In this document: positions 1-13,989 of the stretch, piece after piece | Numbering within the stretch: position 1 is the first letter of the stretch | How the letters are laid out: every line of letters starts with the position of its first letter | Assembly: GCA_050084515.1 (NCBI GenBank) | Contig: CM114272.1 | Location: 60,078,001 to 60,142,000, forward strand | Direction: 5' to 3' | Source of the DNA: Blasia pusilla | Lineage: Eukaryota; Marchantiophyta; Marchantiopsida; Blasiales | Length of the DNA stretch: 64,000 nucleotides | The notes under the pieces: generated by a model | What the model saw: only the letters and a program-made list of their open reading frames with translations | The model's database searches: none | Told to the model about the DNA's origin: nothing | Made by a program: the position numbers and the translations under genes

Positions 1-40
1 TTCATGTATATTTAATCCTAGGAAGGTTACATACACCACA

Positions 41-725
41 CACTAGAAGAAATCCCTGGTTTTATGACTAGGTTATATGACTCATATGAGTCATATTTTA
101 CATACCACGACTAACAATGACTAACGACTACTTTAGACACAAAATCCAAGTCATATTTGTTTGGCGACTAGGCTAACTAGGATGGTCAGCTTAGGTGGAG
201 GTTGGTATATGACTAGAGGATGTAGTCATGAGGCCATGACTAACACGTCACTCAGATGACGTGGAATAATGACACATAATCAATGACATGGACTATTTAG
301 TGTGATGTGTCACTGATGACATGGATTATTGCTGTGACATGTCACTGATGATGTGGACTTGAGTATGATTCGTCTAGTCATATGTGTATATTTTTCTAGT
401 TACCACCAACGACTCTTTTAGTCATGGTTGGTGCGCAAAAGTTCAGAATATCTTATCAAAATGCACCAAGTATAGTCCATTGAGTTATAGTTGGCAACTC
501 ATGTAGTCATTTTATTTTATTGAAATGATGGTATGGACTCATGTAGTCATGTATTATGACTAGAAGAGTAGAGTTACATGACTATTATAAAAGAGGACAC
601 AATTGGTTTAGTCATGAAGATATGACAATATGAGTAGCGGAAATTATAAAGCCATTGCAAAGAACTGCATGAGTCATAGAATTATGACTAGAGAGAACTT
701 GAAGCTTACTACTTTAGTTTTTTAA
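41..725 (-). repeat. E1 3' terminal inverted repeat and subterminal repeat zone
   Basis: The terminus CACTAGAAGAAAT is followed by about 650 bp dense in TGACTA/TAGTCA and ATGACTCAT-type motifs on both strands. This is the subterminal repeat organisation in which CACTA elements bind their TNPA-like protein. A perfect 22-bp palindrome built from two ATGACTCAT-type half-sites lies at 75-96 and is conserved in the other copy at 53121-53142. No coding sequence is present here. Confidence 0.85.
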
Positions 726-1076
726 GAGTACTGTGCAAGTTATATTGATATGATTAGTGGGAATATAAATTTTGGATATTTTGGAATGTTTATTATGCCT
801 TTTGAACGGTGCAAGAATGAATGGATCTGAATTATTGAAATCCTCTTTTGAAAAGAGATTTTGAGGGGTGGAATGTCACTTAAGAGTAGCTTCCATACAC
901 TAAATTACAAAATGAATCATTATTACATGGGGTTATCATTCAAAAATAGATAAAAAAAAAATATCAAATATAGTAGGGTTTATGATCTCATCTTGAAAGA
1001 GCAAGAGAGATTATGTCATCCATGAAAACAAAGTTATTGCACCTTAGATAGTTGGGTGCCAAAAGAAAAGATTATT

Positions 1077-4000
1077 CTATTGAATCACCTTTCTCATTTG
1101 CATCTCTGGCCAGAGCATGCTTGAACCAAAAGCATCACCAAATGTTTCTTGTGCAGGTTCGTCTATCAAATTTGGCATCCACAAAGCATGTTCTGGTTTG
1201 AACACCTCGTTTAGATCAACCCTCACCACGCCTAAGGGGATGTCTTTGGCATGGAACTTGTCTCTTCCACCAGAACCTGATATAACTCCTGACCCAAGCA
1301 CCATCCTTCTCAACTTTGGCTTGGTGAGTAATACGTGATCACCAATTCGTAGCTAAAAGAATACACAGGCATTTAGTTAGTATCAATTCAAATTCTTTCC
1401 ACATGCATTTGCACCATTAATCTGAAAATAAAAAACTGCTATGATATACTTGTTTGAAAGACCATCCCCATTTCGGTAGATGATGTGAAAAGTTCACAAG
1501 TCCTAGACGACCATTTGACTATCCACAACAAGAATTATCAGTGTTGTCATATAAACCTTGAACAGAAGAGGCCATTAGATGAGATAAATTACCTTAGTTA
1601 TTTTCTTAGACGAGCCTGATCTGATTTCTCTTTCCTGCTCATTCAAACCATCAGATTGTAGCCTAGACTTCTGTCTTTTGGCTGGTGATGATTTGGCTTG
1701 GTTATCCATACTTACGTTTTCTGCACATTATCCACGACAAAGTCCATTGAAGGTTGTAGGAAGAAATGAGTTTTGTTTCGTGGATAGTTTGAAAACTATG
1801 CCACAGATAAATTCATTATGGCAAGGATGACATACTTACGAGTGATTCGAGTATCACCATCTGCACTTTCTGTGGAACTTCTCCTTTTGTTGCTCGGTTC
1901 TGGCACTTCAACAACCAACCCAAGTATTGAGAAATGAATCGTAAGACCAGATTCTTCACTTCAACAAGTAATTATATTATAAGACCCTACATGTAGTGAA
2001 GCTAAACTCTCTACTTACCACCAGATTGTGTAGTTGCCATTGCCTCTTTTTGTGTGGAGATGTTCCTCTTCCCTAATTGTCCGGCTATAGACGTTGGTAT
2101 AGGTTCAATAGTGACTGTAAGTTACTCAAAACAAAGAAAGTCAGTTGTGAAATGCTCATGCTGGAAAGGACAAGTAGTTATAACCATTGAAAACCAAGGG
2201 CGGAAGAATGAGAATGGGCTACCTGATGTGAGCTTCTCATCTGTTGTTGCATATGGTTGAGAATTGGATGGCGGGAAACTAGAAATCTGGTGTGGTGTTG
2301 AAGACACATCCTTTGAAGTAAGTTTGGACACCATTTCTATGAGTACACTTAATGCCTTGTTCTACCGTTCCATCTGCAACTTCACATCATCCAAATTTGC
2401 GCTCCACTTCTTTTCCACTTCTTCCAATTGAATAGTGACTCTAGATTCCACACTCTGCATATATAATCCAACGATCAATTAGGTACCAAAAAACTATGGT
2501 TTTGCAATTACACACTTAGATACAATCATGATACTAACACCATAATTCAACATGATTAAGGATATGATATTAAATCCATGACCCAATCAGATGAAGGTCA
2601 CAATACTAGCCATGTCAAGCCAACGGGTAAGAAAAGAGTTAAGCATTTATATTTACCGATGAACTCAATTGTGTGAAACCTGGTTGCTTAAGCAACTCGC
2701 TTCTCTCCGTATATTCTAGCCCTGTGCCCAAGGACTCCTTTGAGGTACGTTGTTGCACCTGCACATGCTCCTTAAATACATAAATTATGAAATTCATGCA
2801 TGTGAAAGGATTCCATGCAAATATGGAAATGAAGCACTAATGGAAGTTTTCTACCATTATATAACTTTAGCAAGAAAACTAGGGAATGCCAAGATGACTT
2901 ACATCAAGTCCATCTAAACCTGCACGGTCGGAGAAATTTAAAGTCAGGACCTTGGCCCCATGCTCGAGCCATCTTTTCTGCCTTCATTTTGCCCTCCTCG
3001 GAGAGCCAATAATCTACGAATCGATTCCATGACTCCTCATTGGTATCAGGGTGACATGGGACTGCTCGGTGAGCCTCATGTAATGTCCAATAGTTCTTGA
3101 CATTGGATCGCTCGGTTTTCAATAGTTGTGCTATTTTTTTCTTCATGAAATCAAGCGAAAGAGATGATGCACCCACATATGTGTATGCCTCAAGGATGTG
3201 ATTCTGAACAGCAGACATGCTGATAGAATTATGTTTACCAATCTCAATGCATGATAAGTCCAAGTACCTCATCACCCATACCTTCAATTCATTTAGCCAA
3301 GGCTCATAACCAGGAACTCTAGGCGACGGAATACCATTTGGCATGAGCTCACATCTAGGTTTTAAGTTTTGCTCCTTCCTAATGGAGACATCACGAGTCC
3401 ACAAATCATGCTTTGTACGACTCTGCCGCTCTCCTACAAATATACCACCATCCCAATTCTCAGATGTAAAAAATGTAGGGCCGACGATTATAAACTCACC
3501 AAATCATAATTATGTTGAACTATATTAACTATAAGACCAACTTATACTAGTAACAGTTTCACACCTTTCATAATACAACAACCTATTTTAGTATAAATTT
3601 GCAAACTCGGAACCAAGTGAGAAGTCACCTTTAGATACACCTGCTTGCCGGGTCAAATTTTCTAATGGGCTTGGTGTTGTGCAAGATTGAGACCTACTAC
3701 GGTATAATTCATCATCCGTATTCCCGTTGGCCAATGGAGGTGCCAACGGTGTTGGGGGCAGGGGTTGGGATGGCCCATGTCCCTTCTGTCCACAAAAGAA
3801 ATACAATTAGCTAGTTAGACTTCCAATTAATTGAATTCCCGTGTGCAAAACAAGAAAGAACAGAATAGTAAGCCTACTTACCCATGGGGGTGGGATGTTC
3901 ATGGATGATTGAGCTCCATTGGTCCATGGTGGCTGAAATTGACTTCCATAACCCATCGGTGATTGCATCATCATTGGTATCCACCACGGCATCTGGCTCT

Positions 4001-4978
4001 GTGGCCATGGGGGTGGATGAGGGGGATGTGCTTGCGAAGGCATTATGGGTTGTGATGGAGTTCCATCCATGGGCTGCACATGCAAGTAAATGGGTGAATA
4101 AACTAAACTAGAGACCATTTGATGAGCAAAGATTAGTGAAGTCATAATGACAGGCTTCTACCACTCAATTTATTACATACCAACCATACATATAGAGATA
4201 GTTGAATATTCCTCCATGTCTACAATTATATTACCGTATCGTTTGTATTGGTGGAATTTCGTACACTTCCCTGTTTGGATGGTTCGATTGGACGCTCCTT
4301 TGCTTGAGGCTATTCAAAACATACATCTCATTGTGAGTTAACATAGCAGTCATAATTCTGAAATCTGAAGAGAGTAGCAAAACAACAAGATGTGAAGAGA
4401 AAGTACCCTCCCATCCTCCAGCCACAAGTCGTCATCCTCTTCAGTCCCCAAGAAGTCCATCTCAAGGAGTGGATTATAATAGGGGTCTTTGGAATCACTA
4501 TCTGAACAATATTTTCGAATCTCCTCGGGGATTATATTTTGGTTAGTGGTCTTCTCCTCCAACCGTAAGCTGCGTCTTTGTGGAAGGGAAGGATTCCAAA
4601 ATGGCAAAGGCTTGCGCTCCTTCACAACCCTTGGAGCAACAAACCTTCAAAATACGATCACACAAATTCTGTCATATTTCCTAATGTACAACCACTATAT
4701 GAACATGATACACTTGACCAAATAAAGCAAAAGAAAAATATTATCCAAGATCATACTTACCAATCCTTCAACCCACCAAACAACTCCGCCTCTTTGGCCT
4801 TTCTCTCTTTCACTCTACGATTCCTTTCTTCTTCGTATGGAGTAGGACTTTGTTGAACATTATCTATACCATCCCAAGATGAACTCTGATTGGATTCCAC
4901 GTTCTCTTCAATCATATCAGATACACCGTTCCAAGCGCCTCCCTCCCTCTGTAGACGACAAGTTAGCAAGAATAACAC
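1077..4978 (-). pseudogene. E1 second transposon gene (Transposase_24-like plus DUF8039-like), broken
   Basis: This is the second gene of the CACTA element, downstream of TNP2 in the same orientation and split by several introns. From N to C on the minus strand the recognisable pieces are: an acidic/charged exon near 4970-4760; an exon near 4650-4410 rich in Arg and acidic residues; a Pro/Met-rich exon near 4090-3890; a 166-residue segment at 3404-2904; a coiled-coil/Ser-rich piece near 2455-2130; and a final exon at about 1340-1077. The 3404-2904 segment has the YWLSEEGKMKAEKMARA pattern typical of plant Transposase_24 (Ptta/En/Spm) proteins. The final exon resembles the DUF8039 domain found at the C-terminus of such proteins (VxLGxVxRVDLNEV...FGDAFGSSMLWP). 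A +1 shift after MARA (near 2960) breaks the Transposase_24 exon relative to E2, while the 4350-4625 and 1077-1313 segments are less damaged than in E2. The family's role is DNA binding or accessory transposase; exon borders are approximate. Confidence 0.7.
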
Positions 4979-5143
4979 CTAACTTGATGGCAATTCGAGA
5001 GTTCTACTTGTTAACATAGAGTTTCATTCCATTATTCCCAACAACACCAGAATTCACTTACATCCTCGTAACAAAAGTCAATTATTTGAATCATAAAAAA
5101 AAAAATACAATGATGAATACCAAAGAAACAACTATGAATTAAT

Positions 5144-8100
5144 CTAATCTGATTCTGAGTTATTAGAGTCTGAATCAACATCTTCTATCATATCGCATAC
5201 ATGGATTATTGGCACATGTTGCACATCCACTCTAGCAGTTTCCATCTCTGCATCACTTAGGACTCTAGCTCCTAAGGTACTTGCATCTGGTAGATTCCCT
5301 GGTTCCATGCATGTGGCATGGAAGGTGGGCAAAACATTACAAGCTCCATCTAGCGACTATAAGTCATTAAAATAAACTCTCCGAGCTTTAGCTTCCTTCC
5401 TCATCACCACTTTCCATCCTCCACCCTCATCGGCATCTCCATAAAACACTTGTTGCACTTGTGACGGGAAAACAAATGGCTGGTGATCTAATGGCTCGCA
5501 TGACCTCAAGTTGGCCAACAGAAAACCCTCCGTATCTAATTTCATGGATCCTACTCTTGAATCCCAATCTGCTTTAACCCACTGCCCTCGCATTAGTATT
5601 ATGGGATGTTCTACAACCCCATAATCAAGTAAGAGAATATCAACCAACACCCTAACATATGAGTATAAACAATTCTGGTTGGAACTTTTTTCATCAACAA
5701 ATACTGCACCTATTCCACTATCATAAGTAGAGAAGGGTGTCGCACCACTTGGCCCTTCTACCCTGAAGTGGTTTCCGTAGGCTTTCATACTCTTGAATGA
5801 CAATGCCCTACTATTAGGAGGTATAGCTAACGATAGTAGGTGAGCATCAGGATCTTTTGAGTTTTCAATTGCATCCTGTGTAATGGCAAGGCGAATCCAC
5901 TTTTCAAAAGGAATGTCTCTCGAACATGATTGATATTTCCTGTTCAATAACAACGTTAATGGTATTAGTACATTCTTTTGTATTTAATGTGTCAATACCA
6001 AAATAATATACACTTTGAGAGTCCGAACCATAATTCACATAACTATAACCTTGAAAAGCATATATTGGAGAGTTTTACCTTTGCCAATCAACCATGATCT
6101 CTGTATTATGCAACACATAATGATGTGCTAAGTTGATCATTTCTCGCGAAAGTCGAACTGGAGTGCCCGCACCTTCTAGCTCCTCACCAACGACCCCCTC
6201 TTCCTCCCCATCATCCCACACTCGCGTCCGCACGTCTTCAAACCTTTTCATATACTCAGTCACAAACCCTAATGCCTCGTCCTTCACATACCCTTCTGCC
6301 ATACACCCCTCTGGTCTAGCTTTAGACCGTACATATTTCTTCATGTACCCCATATATCGCTCCATTGGATACATCCATCAACATGCTACTGGCCCACACA
6401 TGTCCAATTCTTCTACGACATGAATCAACAAATATGTCATCACGTCAAAGAAAGATGGAGGAAATGCATTTCAAATAGACAAAGGGTTATGGCAGTCTCT
6501 TCCAAGAGTTTGTCAAATAAAGCTGGATCATATACCTTTGTACACACCATTCTAAAAATGCCGGATAATCTAATAACCACCATTCTCACGTGGTCCTTCA
6601 GAAGACCACGGATGCAATGAGGAAGGACTTGCTGAATGAAGACATGGTAATCATGTGATTTCATATTGCCCAATTTTCGATTAACCACATGCTTGGAGAG
6701 TTCTCCACAATATCCAGATGGCACTTTCAAGTTTTGAATCCTCGAAAGGAAAGTGTTCAAGTCACGGGGAGATAGACAATAATCGGAAACTGGTTTAAGC
6801 AAAACTTGGGGTTTACTAGGATGGGGTTGCAACTACAAATGCGATCGAATGCCACGGGCCTCCAGATCTCTCCTTACTTTCATAGTATCTTTCACTCCAA
6901 ATAAGGTCTTGACTAGATTCTCAACGATATTCTTCTCAACGTGCATTACATCTAACGTATGGCGTATAAGCAAATTCTGATTGTATCGTCAAGGAAGCAT
7001 GGACATCTCACAACTTCAACATGATAGCTAATATCCACAATCAAATCAAACAAAAGCTATCATCCTCTATAGCCACTATTTCATAACATAAAGAATGGAT
7101 AATATAGAGAAGAAGCATGATTCTGGCCAATATGGCAACGAATATAGTATACTCAGCCTTTTCACCCCAGTTCTCTTGTAGGAATCAATAGGGCCGTCTT
7201 CTCGACCCCCACTCTCATCATATGCATGTTTTTCATTTGCCCATCTAATAATCTCTCTGGAAAGTAGTCTAAGCACGCGTGGTCTAAGTTCTGCACTCCC
7301 GTTGAAAAGAGATCCATACTTGCGGGTCCTCCATGGATGGCTCAATAGGAGATATCGACGATGACAACCGTATACGGGCTTGCCACAAGACTTTGAAAAA
7401 TCAGAATCCACTCGAGGCCCGCATATAGTACATCCTAGTTTTCCACCATGGCTTTGCCCAGCTATAGTTCCGTATGCCGGATAATCATTTATGGTCCATA
7501 GTAAGGTAGCCCTGAACATGAAGTTCCAACTTCCGCCTATCTTCCGGACGTAATGAAATTGAACCCCTTTCCATATTTCTTGGAACTCTTCCACTAGAGG
7601 AAGCAAGTATGTGTCTATGTTTTTCCCATTTACACTCTCCTTTCCTGGTATGATCAAAGAGAGCATCACAAAGAATTTTTTTTTCTGGAGCCAAGGAGGC
7701 AAGTTATAATTAACAAGAAGCACGAGCCATGTTGACCACGAACTCGACTTGTCTGAAAATGGATTCACTCCGTCCAAAGCTAGCCCAAACTTGCAATTCC
7801 TCTTCTCCTCAGCAAAGTCCGGATATAAGTTGTCCATGTGGCGCCATGCCTTGCAATCAGCTGTATGTCTTACTAAGCCATCCTTGCTCGATTCAAGGGG
7901 GCCTGTGTTAACAATTCAGCATAACGTCTTGCATCTAAACATACGTCTCATCCGAGGTATGATAGGAAAATGCCTTAATACCTTACATGGTACCAACGTT
8001 CTACCCACTTTCCGGAACCTTGGTTTCCCACATAATGGACAGATCTCAGCTTTAGCCAAATCACCCCGGAATAAAACACATCCAAATTGAACACGATGGA

Positions 8101-8596
8101 TCTTTGTTGTAACCTAAGCCTAGTTTACCAATGAGTTTTTTTGCTACATAATAACTCGGTGGCACCAAGTTCCTTGCTGGTAGGACCAACTGACAAAGGA
8201 GTTTCAGAAATTCGTCAATAGCTACATTTGGGACGCCATGGGTGGTTTGAATGTTGAATAGTAACATGACAAAAGCCAAAACAGATGTTTTTTTGTCAGA
8301 GGGAACAAGGGTTTGCAAGCTTCAGCAAGCTCCTTATATTCATCTCCATGATTGAATAGTGGTTCTTCGTTTGATATTCCCGGTTCTGGTAATTCATCAG
8401 ATGGGAGAGATGTCTCTTCAATTTCATCCTCGTGTATATGGTCGTATTTTTGGAAAATATCATTGAGCATTTTATGAACGTCAATGTGCTCGTCTATATC
8501 TGCCATGGAAGATCTCTCCCTTCCATCCACATGGAAGGCGGGGGCTGACTCCATTTTCTTATCCTCTTGGCTTCTTTTTTCAGCAAGATCATGCAT
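5144..8596 (-). pseudogene. E1 TNP2-type CACTA transposase, 5'-truncated and frameshifted
   Basis: This is the large CACTA transposase. In coding order: the end of the N-terminal region (8596-8222); then, in another frame, 8318-8061; the Transposase_21/TNP2 catalytic region (7837-7076, with LALDGVNPF and LLWTINDYPAYG); a linker exon and 6832-6440; DUF4218 (6374-6075, with CGPVACRWMYPMERYMGYMKKYVR); and DUF4216 (5953-5357, with YGVVE, KLDTEGF and PFVFPSQVQQVFY). Lesions relative to the other copy: a frameshift near 8300; a Tyr codon at 7550-7552 where E2 has Asp after GVQFH; loss of the GT intron donor near 7122; a one-base deletion near 6460; and a TAG stop at 5357-5359. The conserved 139-bp-type intron between DUF4218 and DUF4216 is still visible. 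It lies upstream of the second transposon gene. It cannot encode a full transposase. Confidence 0.9.
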
Positions 8597-8599
8597 AAG

Positions 8600-9744
<1,145 letters not shown>

Positions 9745-9951
9745 CAAGAGAGAGAAAGCCCTCATCAGTCCAAAAACCGGACAATTCAGTGCACTAATCC
9801 ACTACTTAACAGAGTCCCGACTCAAAACAGTGATCAGCGAGAGGGCAATTTGCAAATCTGTGCACTCACCCGTCAATGATTTTGGACGTAGGCTCTATCC
9901 CCGATCTTTTCCAACCTTCACACTGTCCTCACCAAAATCTTCCCAAAGTAA

Positions 9952-10410
9952 ATGAATAACCAGATGTGGAGTGTCAATCAGACATGGTGTCGTGTCGAGA
10001 GTCTTTCTTCAAGTAAGGGCAGGCCTTCTAATTGCGATAGACGTGGTCGATGCAAAGTGAACTCTCTAAGAAGTTCTCCTTTTTCAATACAAAATTATTT
10101 TGTATACTCTCTATTCTCTCACGACAAGTATCACAAATGGAAGTATCGAGGCAATCACTTTTTCGTAACATTAGACCCTAAAATTCTTAACTATAAAATC
10201 GTTGTAAACTATTTTACACTTGTACATGAGGAAGATATTATAACTCGTGTTAAACCCTACTTGAGCAGGCCTATTGACATCCATGGATCGCTATATAAGG
10301 ACATACAAAGTACAATCCTATGTCCTTCCATATGTAATGATAGGAAGAATCACCGGAGTTGGAGATTGCATGACCTAGTTCATGAATGCCTCCCCAAAGT
10401 GATAAACTAA
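9952..10410 (+). CDS. Unrecognised 152-codon ORF
   Basis: An ATG-initiated frame of 152 codons with no family I recognise. The C-terminal two-thirds is rich in Lys, Tyr, His, Asn and Ile without low-complexity repeats (for example YHKWKYRGNHFFVTLD and RSWRLHDLVHECLPKVIN). This is unusual for a chance frame next to a microsatellite, but the surrounding DNA has no promoter or intron signals that I can defend. It could be an exon of an unknown gene, a relic of a transposable element, or a chance frame. No signal peptide or membrane segment is obvious. Confidence 0.2.
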   Translation: MNNQMWSVNQTWCRVESLSSSKGRPSNCDRRGRCKVNSLRSSPFSIQNYFVYSLFSHDKYHKWKYRGNHFFVTLDPKILNYKIVVNYFTLVHEEDIITRVKPYLSRPIDIHGSLYKDIQSTILCPSICNDRKNHRSWRLHDLVHECLPKVIN

Positions 10411-11463
10411 ATAGGGAGTGAACCAGTGCCTATCTACAAAGAGCACCTTGACATGGTAAGGATTGAGGAAAGGAAATTCATGCACAACTCGTGCTCCATC
10501 CCTATCCATGCTTGACAGACATTCTCTACTCTCCTCACGAATGGGCTTTGGCAGAATTATTCTCCCAAGAGGGATAATCCACTCTCATTGGGAAAATAAC
10601 AAGCCAAAAAATTTTAGTTTTTTAGTATGACTAAACTCCTCTAAGGTGACAAGTCTCTCATTTCCACACACATCACACTCTAGAAACCTCTTGAAGAATG
10701 GACCATGGTCAAGTTACTCTCCCAAGAAGGATGATCCACTCTCATTGAAAGAACAAGGAATCCCAAAACCATACACTCAAAAGTGACACGAGAGACTCAA
10801 GATGTGAAATAGAAAGTGATGAACCCTTGAAGGTCCCTCCTTTTTATATACTCACGAGGGATCCACAAGAGTACAAAATAAAGCTAATCTTATCTTGTGC
10901 CATATGGCTTCCTCTCAAGGCTTAGCCAATCACATTTTGACACAAGTAGATTTCCTCTTATCTCTTCCAAAATATGCTCTTTTACCCACTTGATATTTTC
11001 CAGATTACCCCAACTAACTTAGCCACCAACCAAGACTACTTTTGCTTTTCATTAAAGCACCAACCTCACTACTTTACTTTTATAAAGTCGTATTTTATTT
11101 ATTACCTCTTTTCCTAAAGTTGGGTCCGCATAAAAGAGGCACCATAAAGAGGTTTAAACATGGGAATTTCCTTTTCCTAAGCTAATTTATTTAATACTAA
11201 TAAAACTCTATCTAACACTTAATGAGGAAAGAGTTTACACACTAATGATTTTACTATAGGACAATGCTTCCTGCCCAATCAGCATCTGTAAATCCTTGTA
11301 ATTGAAATTCAGAGAAGGTTCAAATTGAATCCCGAATCACTAGAGAATTTTACATACCGCATAATCCTCCTCATATTATCAAGGTGAGGTTTTCAAGGTG
11401 CTTGCATAAACTGGCTCACTATAGACAAGAGTCCATCACTGAACGAGGTCTTTTGAAAGAGAA
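10411..11463. other. Non-coding stretch with direct repeats and LTR-like TATA region
   Basis: No gene is seen. A roughly 35-bp motif (CTCCCAAGA.GGATAATCCACTCTCATT type) occurs near 10558 and again near 10718. The segment around 10820-10920 (CTTTTTATATACTCACGAGG, then a TACAA..AAA.CTAAT..TTATC..TGCCA pattern) resembles the TATA-containing centre of the solo LTR at 57127-57473. It may therefore be a diverged LTR of the same family, but I could not define its ends. Confidence 0.4.
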
Positions 11464-13090
11464 GTTCCCAAATCAAATCGCCGACCTCTTTCCTTCCTAT
11501 CTCACCATCGGAACTCTAGAATCATCCAATTCGGAAAATCAGAAAGATGATCAATCAGGACTAAGGTTCCGGTTCTAAAGACGGGAGCATCAACCTTAAC
11601 AAGGGTTTTCGGAACCGTAGTTCCCAAATCAAATCGCCAGCCACTTTTCTCTCTACCTCACCATCGGAACTCTAGTTCCACTTCTCGAAATGAGAAGAAG
11701 GATCAATCGGAACTCAGGTTTTGGTTCTCGAGAGGACAATTGAGCCCAAACCGCTGCTTTCAAAATTGTAGTTCCCAAATGAAATCGCCTGCCTCTTCCC
11801 TTGCTACCTCACCATTGAAACTCTAGATCTACTTCTCGGAACAAGAAGGAGGATGAATCGGAACTCAAGTTCCAGTTCCTACCTCGACAACTGAGCCCGA
11901 ATAACTGCTTTCAGAAATGTAGTTCCCAAATGAGATCGTGGGCCTCCTTATTGGATTCCTTGCTATCGGCACTAGAGATCCCGTTCTCAAAATGAGAAGC
12001 AAGATCAATTGAAACTCAGGTTTTGGTTCCTAACATGACAACTGAGCCCGAACGGGTGCGCTTGGAGATGTACCTTGCAAGTTGATATTGCGGGCCTCCT
12101 TTCCGACTTCCATACCATCGAAACTAGAGATCCACTTCTCGAAATGAGAAGGAGGAAGAATCGGAAGTGAGGTTACGGTTCCATAGATGAGAGTCCATCT
12201 CTGAAGTTCCCAAATGAGTTCTGTGTTCTCTTTCCTGGCTTCCTCACAATCCGAACTCTACATCTAGCTCTCAAAATTAGAAGGAAGAGCAATCAAAACT
12301 TAGGTTCTGGTTCTAGAGACGGGATTTCCTACCTAAACTAGGACTTTCGGGACTGTAGTTCCCAAATCAAATTTCCGGCCTCTTTCCTTACTACCTCACC
12401 ATCGGAATTCTAGCTCCAGTTCTCAAAATGAGAAGGAGGATCAATGGGAACCCAAGTTAGAGTTCTAGAGACGGGAGTCCCTACCCCAACTAGGGCTGTT
12501 GGAACTATAGTTCCCAAATCAAATCGAAGTGAGAAGGAGGATCAATTGGAACTCAGGTTCCGGGTGCAGAGACGAGAGTCCCTACCTAAACCAAGGCTTT
12601 GGGAACTCTAGTTCCCAAATCAAATCGCCCGCCTCTTTCTTTATTACCTCACCATTGGAACTCTAGTTCCAGTTCTCGAAAGGAGAAGGAGGATGAATCG
12701 GGACTCAGGTTCTGGTTATAGTTATGACAACTGAGCCGGAACGGCTACTTTCGGAACTGTAGCTTCCAAATGAGATTTCTGGCCTCCTTATCGGATTCCC
12801 TGCTATCGGAACTAGAGATCCAATTCTTGAAATGAGAAGGGGGATAAATCGGAACTCAGGTTCCGGCTCCTAACACTAACCTTAAGCCCAAACGGGGGCA
12901 TTCGGAATTGTAGTTCTCAAAAGAGATTGCGGGCGTCCTTCCCGACTTCCTCACCATCGGAAGTAGAGATCCTATTTTCAAAATGAGAAGGAGGATCAAT
13001 AAAAACTGCTGTTCTGGTTCCAGAAACGATAAAGGAGCCCGAAACAAGGGCATACAGAATTGAAGTTTTTAAATCAAATCGATGGAAGTG
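11464..13090. repeat. Satellite-like tandem array, ~151-bp monomer, about 12 units
   Basis: A GTTCCCAAAT-type landmark recurs at 11464, 11620, 11771, 11922, about 12071 (degenerate), 12206, 12358, 12510, 12611, 12763, 12913 and 13065. The spacings are 156, 151, 151, ~150, 135, 152, 152, 101, 152, 150 and 152 bp. Each unit also carries CTACCTCACCATCGGAACT, a GAAATGAGAAGGAGGATCAAT segment and a CAGGTTCCGGTTC segment. The landmark is the right arm of an imperfect palindrome, GGAACTNTAGTTCC, which is perfect at 12501-12514. Units are diverged by point changes and one ~50-bp deletion. Short frames such as 11384-11578 are incidental. Confidence 0.92.
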
Positions 13091-13989
13091 TTCCCTTCAG
13101 TGCTAGAAATGAGAACAAGAAACAAAGCCTTACTACTAAAAAATGGAGTCCAAAATGAACTCTGCGAGACCTCTAAACACCTATATGGATGGGCATGATA
13201 CTATTTTGGATATGCGCTTCAAATGCCAAGCGCATTGGATTTTCAAATCAGTTATATGACTTGAGCAATAGGAATGTTAGAACCACCTTATATTCCCTTT
13301 ACGAATATCAAGATACAATGCCAAGGCATTCGGCGCATTTTGCGCCAAATACATACTCGCATCCATTTCAAAATTCAAACTTGGACGTCAAAGATTCAGG
13401 ATCCATGTCAGGAGAAGATATCACGCATTAAATAAAAACCGCATATGTCGAAATCATGCGAGCCACTCCTCAATCAGTTATGAAAACCAATGGCTAAGAT
13501 TGACGAAAGGGCACGGATCAATCACCTCAAATAGACTTCTCTCTCCCTCCCCAATCGTTCTCTTCAATCCATAAGGGCGCTATACCACATGATCACAATT
13601 GTAACCATAGTCTAGAGACGTCAGGCCTCTACACATTTATGAAATGAACCTCTGGACAGGCTCTACACATAAGTCCTCTATTTTTTCCTCTTCTGGGCCA
13701 TCTATCCCTTTCATAATCCATTCCACTTAGGGTCTCTACCCACACACATTGGTAAAATAACAAGGGTTTATGACTTACGCTAGTCAAACAAATCAATTTA
13801 TGACTTCAAATCTTGCTTCATCATCGTTGCTTGATAAGCAGATCGCCCTTATATAGAGTCGAATCACCTTCAAATAATCTTGTAAGTATGACGCAATCTC
13901 CAGAATTTGTGATTTCCAATACTATTTTTGAAATAGATTTATAGAGGTGACCATAATAACGGACAAATACCAAGGATATTTGTCAGATT
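13091..13989. other. Stretch without a recognised gene between the two repeat fields
   Basis: This is single-copy-looking sequence. An 80-codon plus-strand frame at 13189-13431 lies here with no recognisable domain, and I do not call it. No tandem repetition comparable to the flanking arrays was seen. Confidence 0.4.

Larger units (their letters stand above)
41..8599 (-). mobile_element. CACTA (En/Spm) transposon E1, minus orientation, 5' end missing
   Basis: The 3' end of the element is at position 41, where CACTAGAAGAAAT begins the terminal inverted repeat; the same 13 bases occur at both ends of a second copy at 37100-53176. Reading leftward on the minus strand it carries a TNP2 transposase relic (5144-8596) and a second multi-exon gene (about 1077-4978). 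Homology to the second copy (about 44640-53176) runs through 8598 and stops sharply inside the TNP2 N-terminal coding region. The sequence beyond 8599 has no counterpart in the other copy and no CACTA end follows, so the 5' part is lost by deletion or rearrangement. The three bases before the terminus are ACA, but the target duplication cannot be confirmed without the other end. Family assignment is firm; activity is unlikely because the genes are broken. Confidence 0.93.

Noticed and set aside
3884-4111. Plus-strand frame opposite the Pro/Met-rich exon (mirrored at 49114-49341)
   Set aside because: Conserved between copies only because the transposon sequence is; it is antisense to the second transposon gene.
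11464-13090. CRISPR-like or gene-family array
   Set aside because: The whole monomer is repeated with no unique spacers, no frame is conserved between units, and the genome is eukaryotic.
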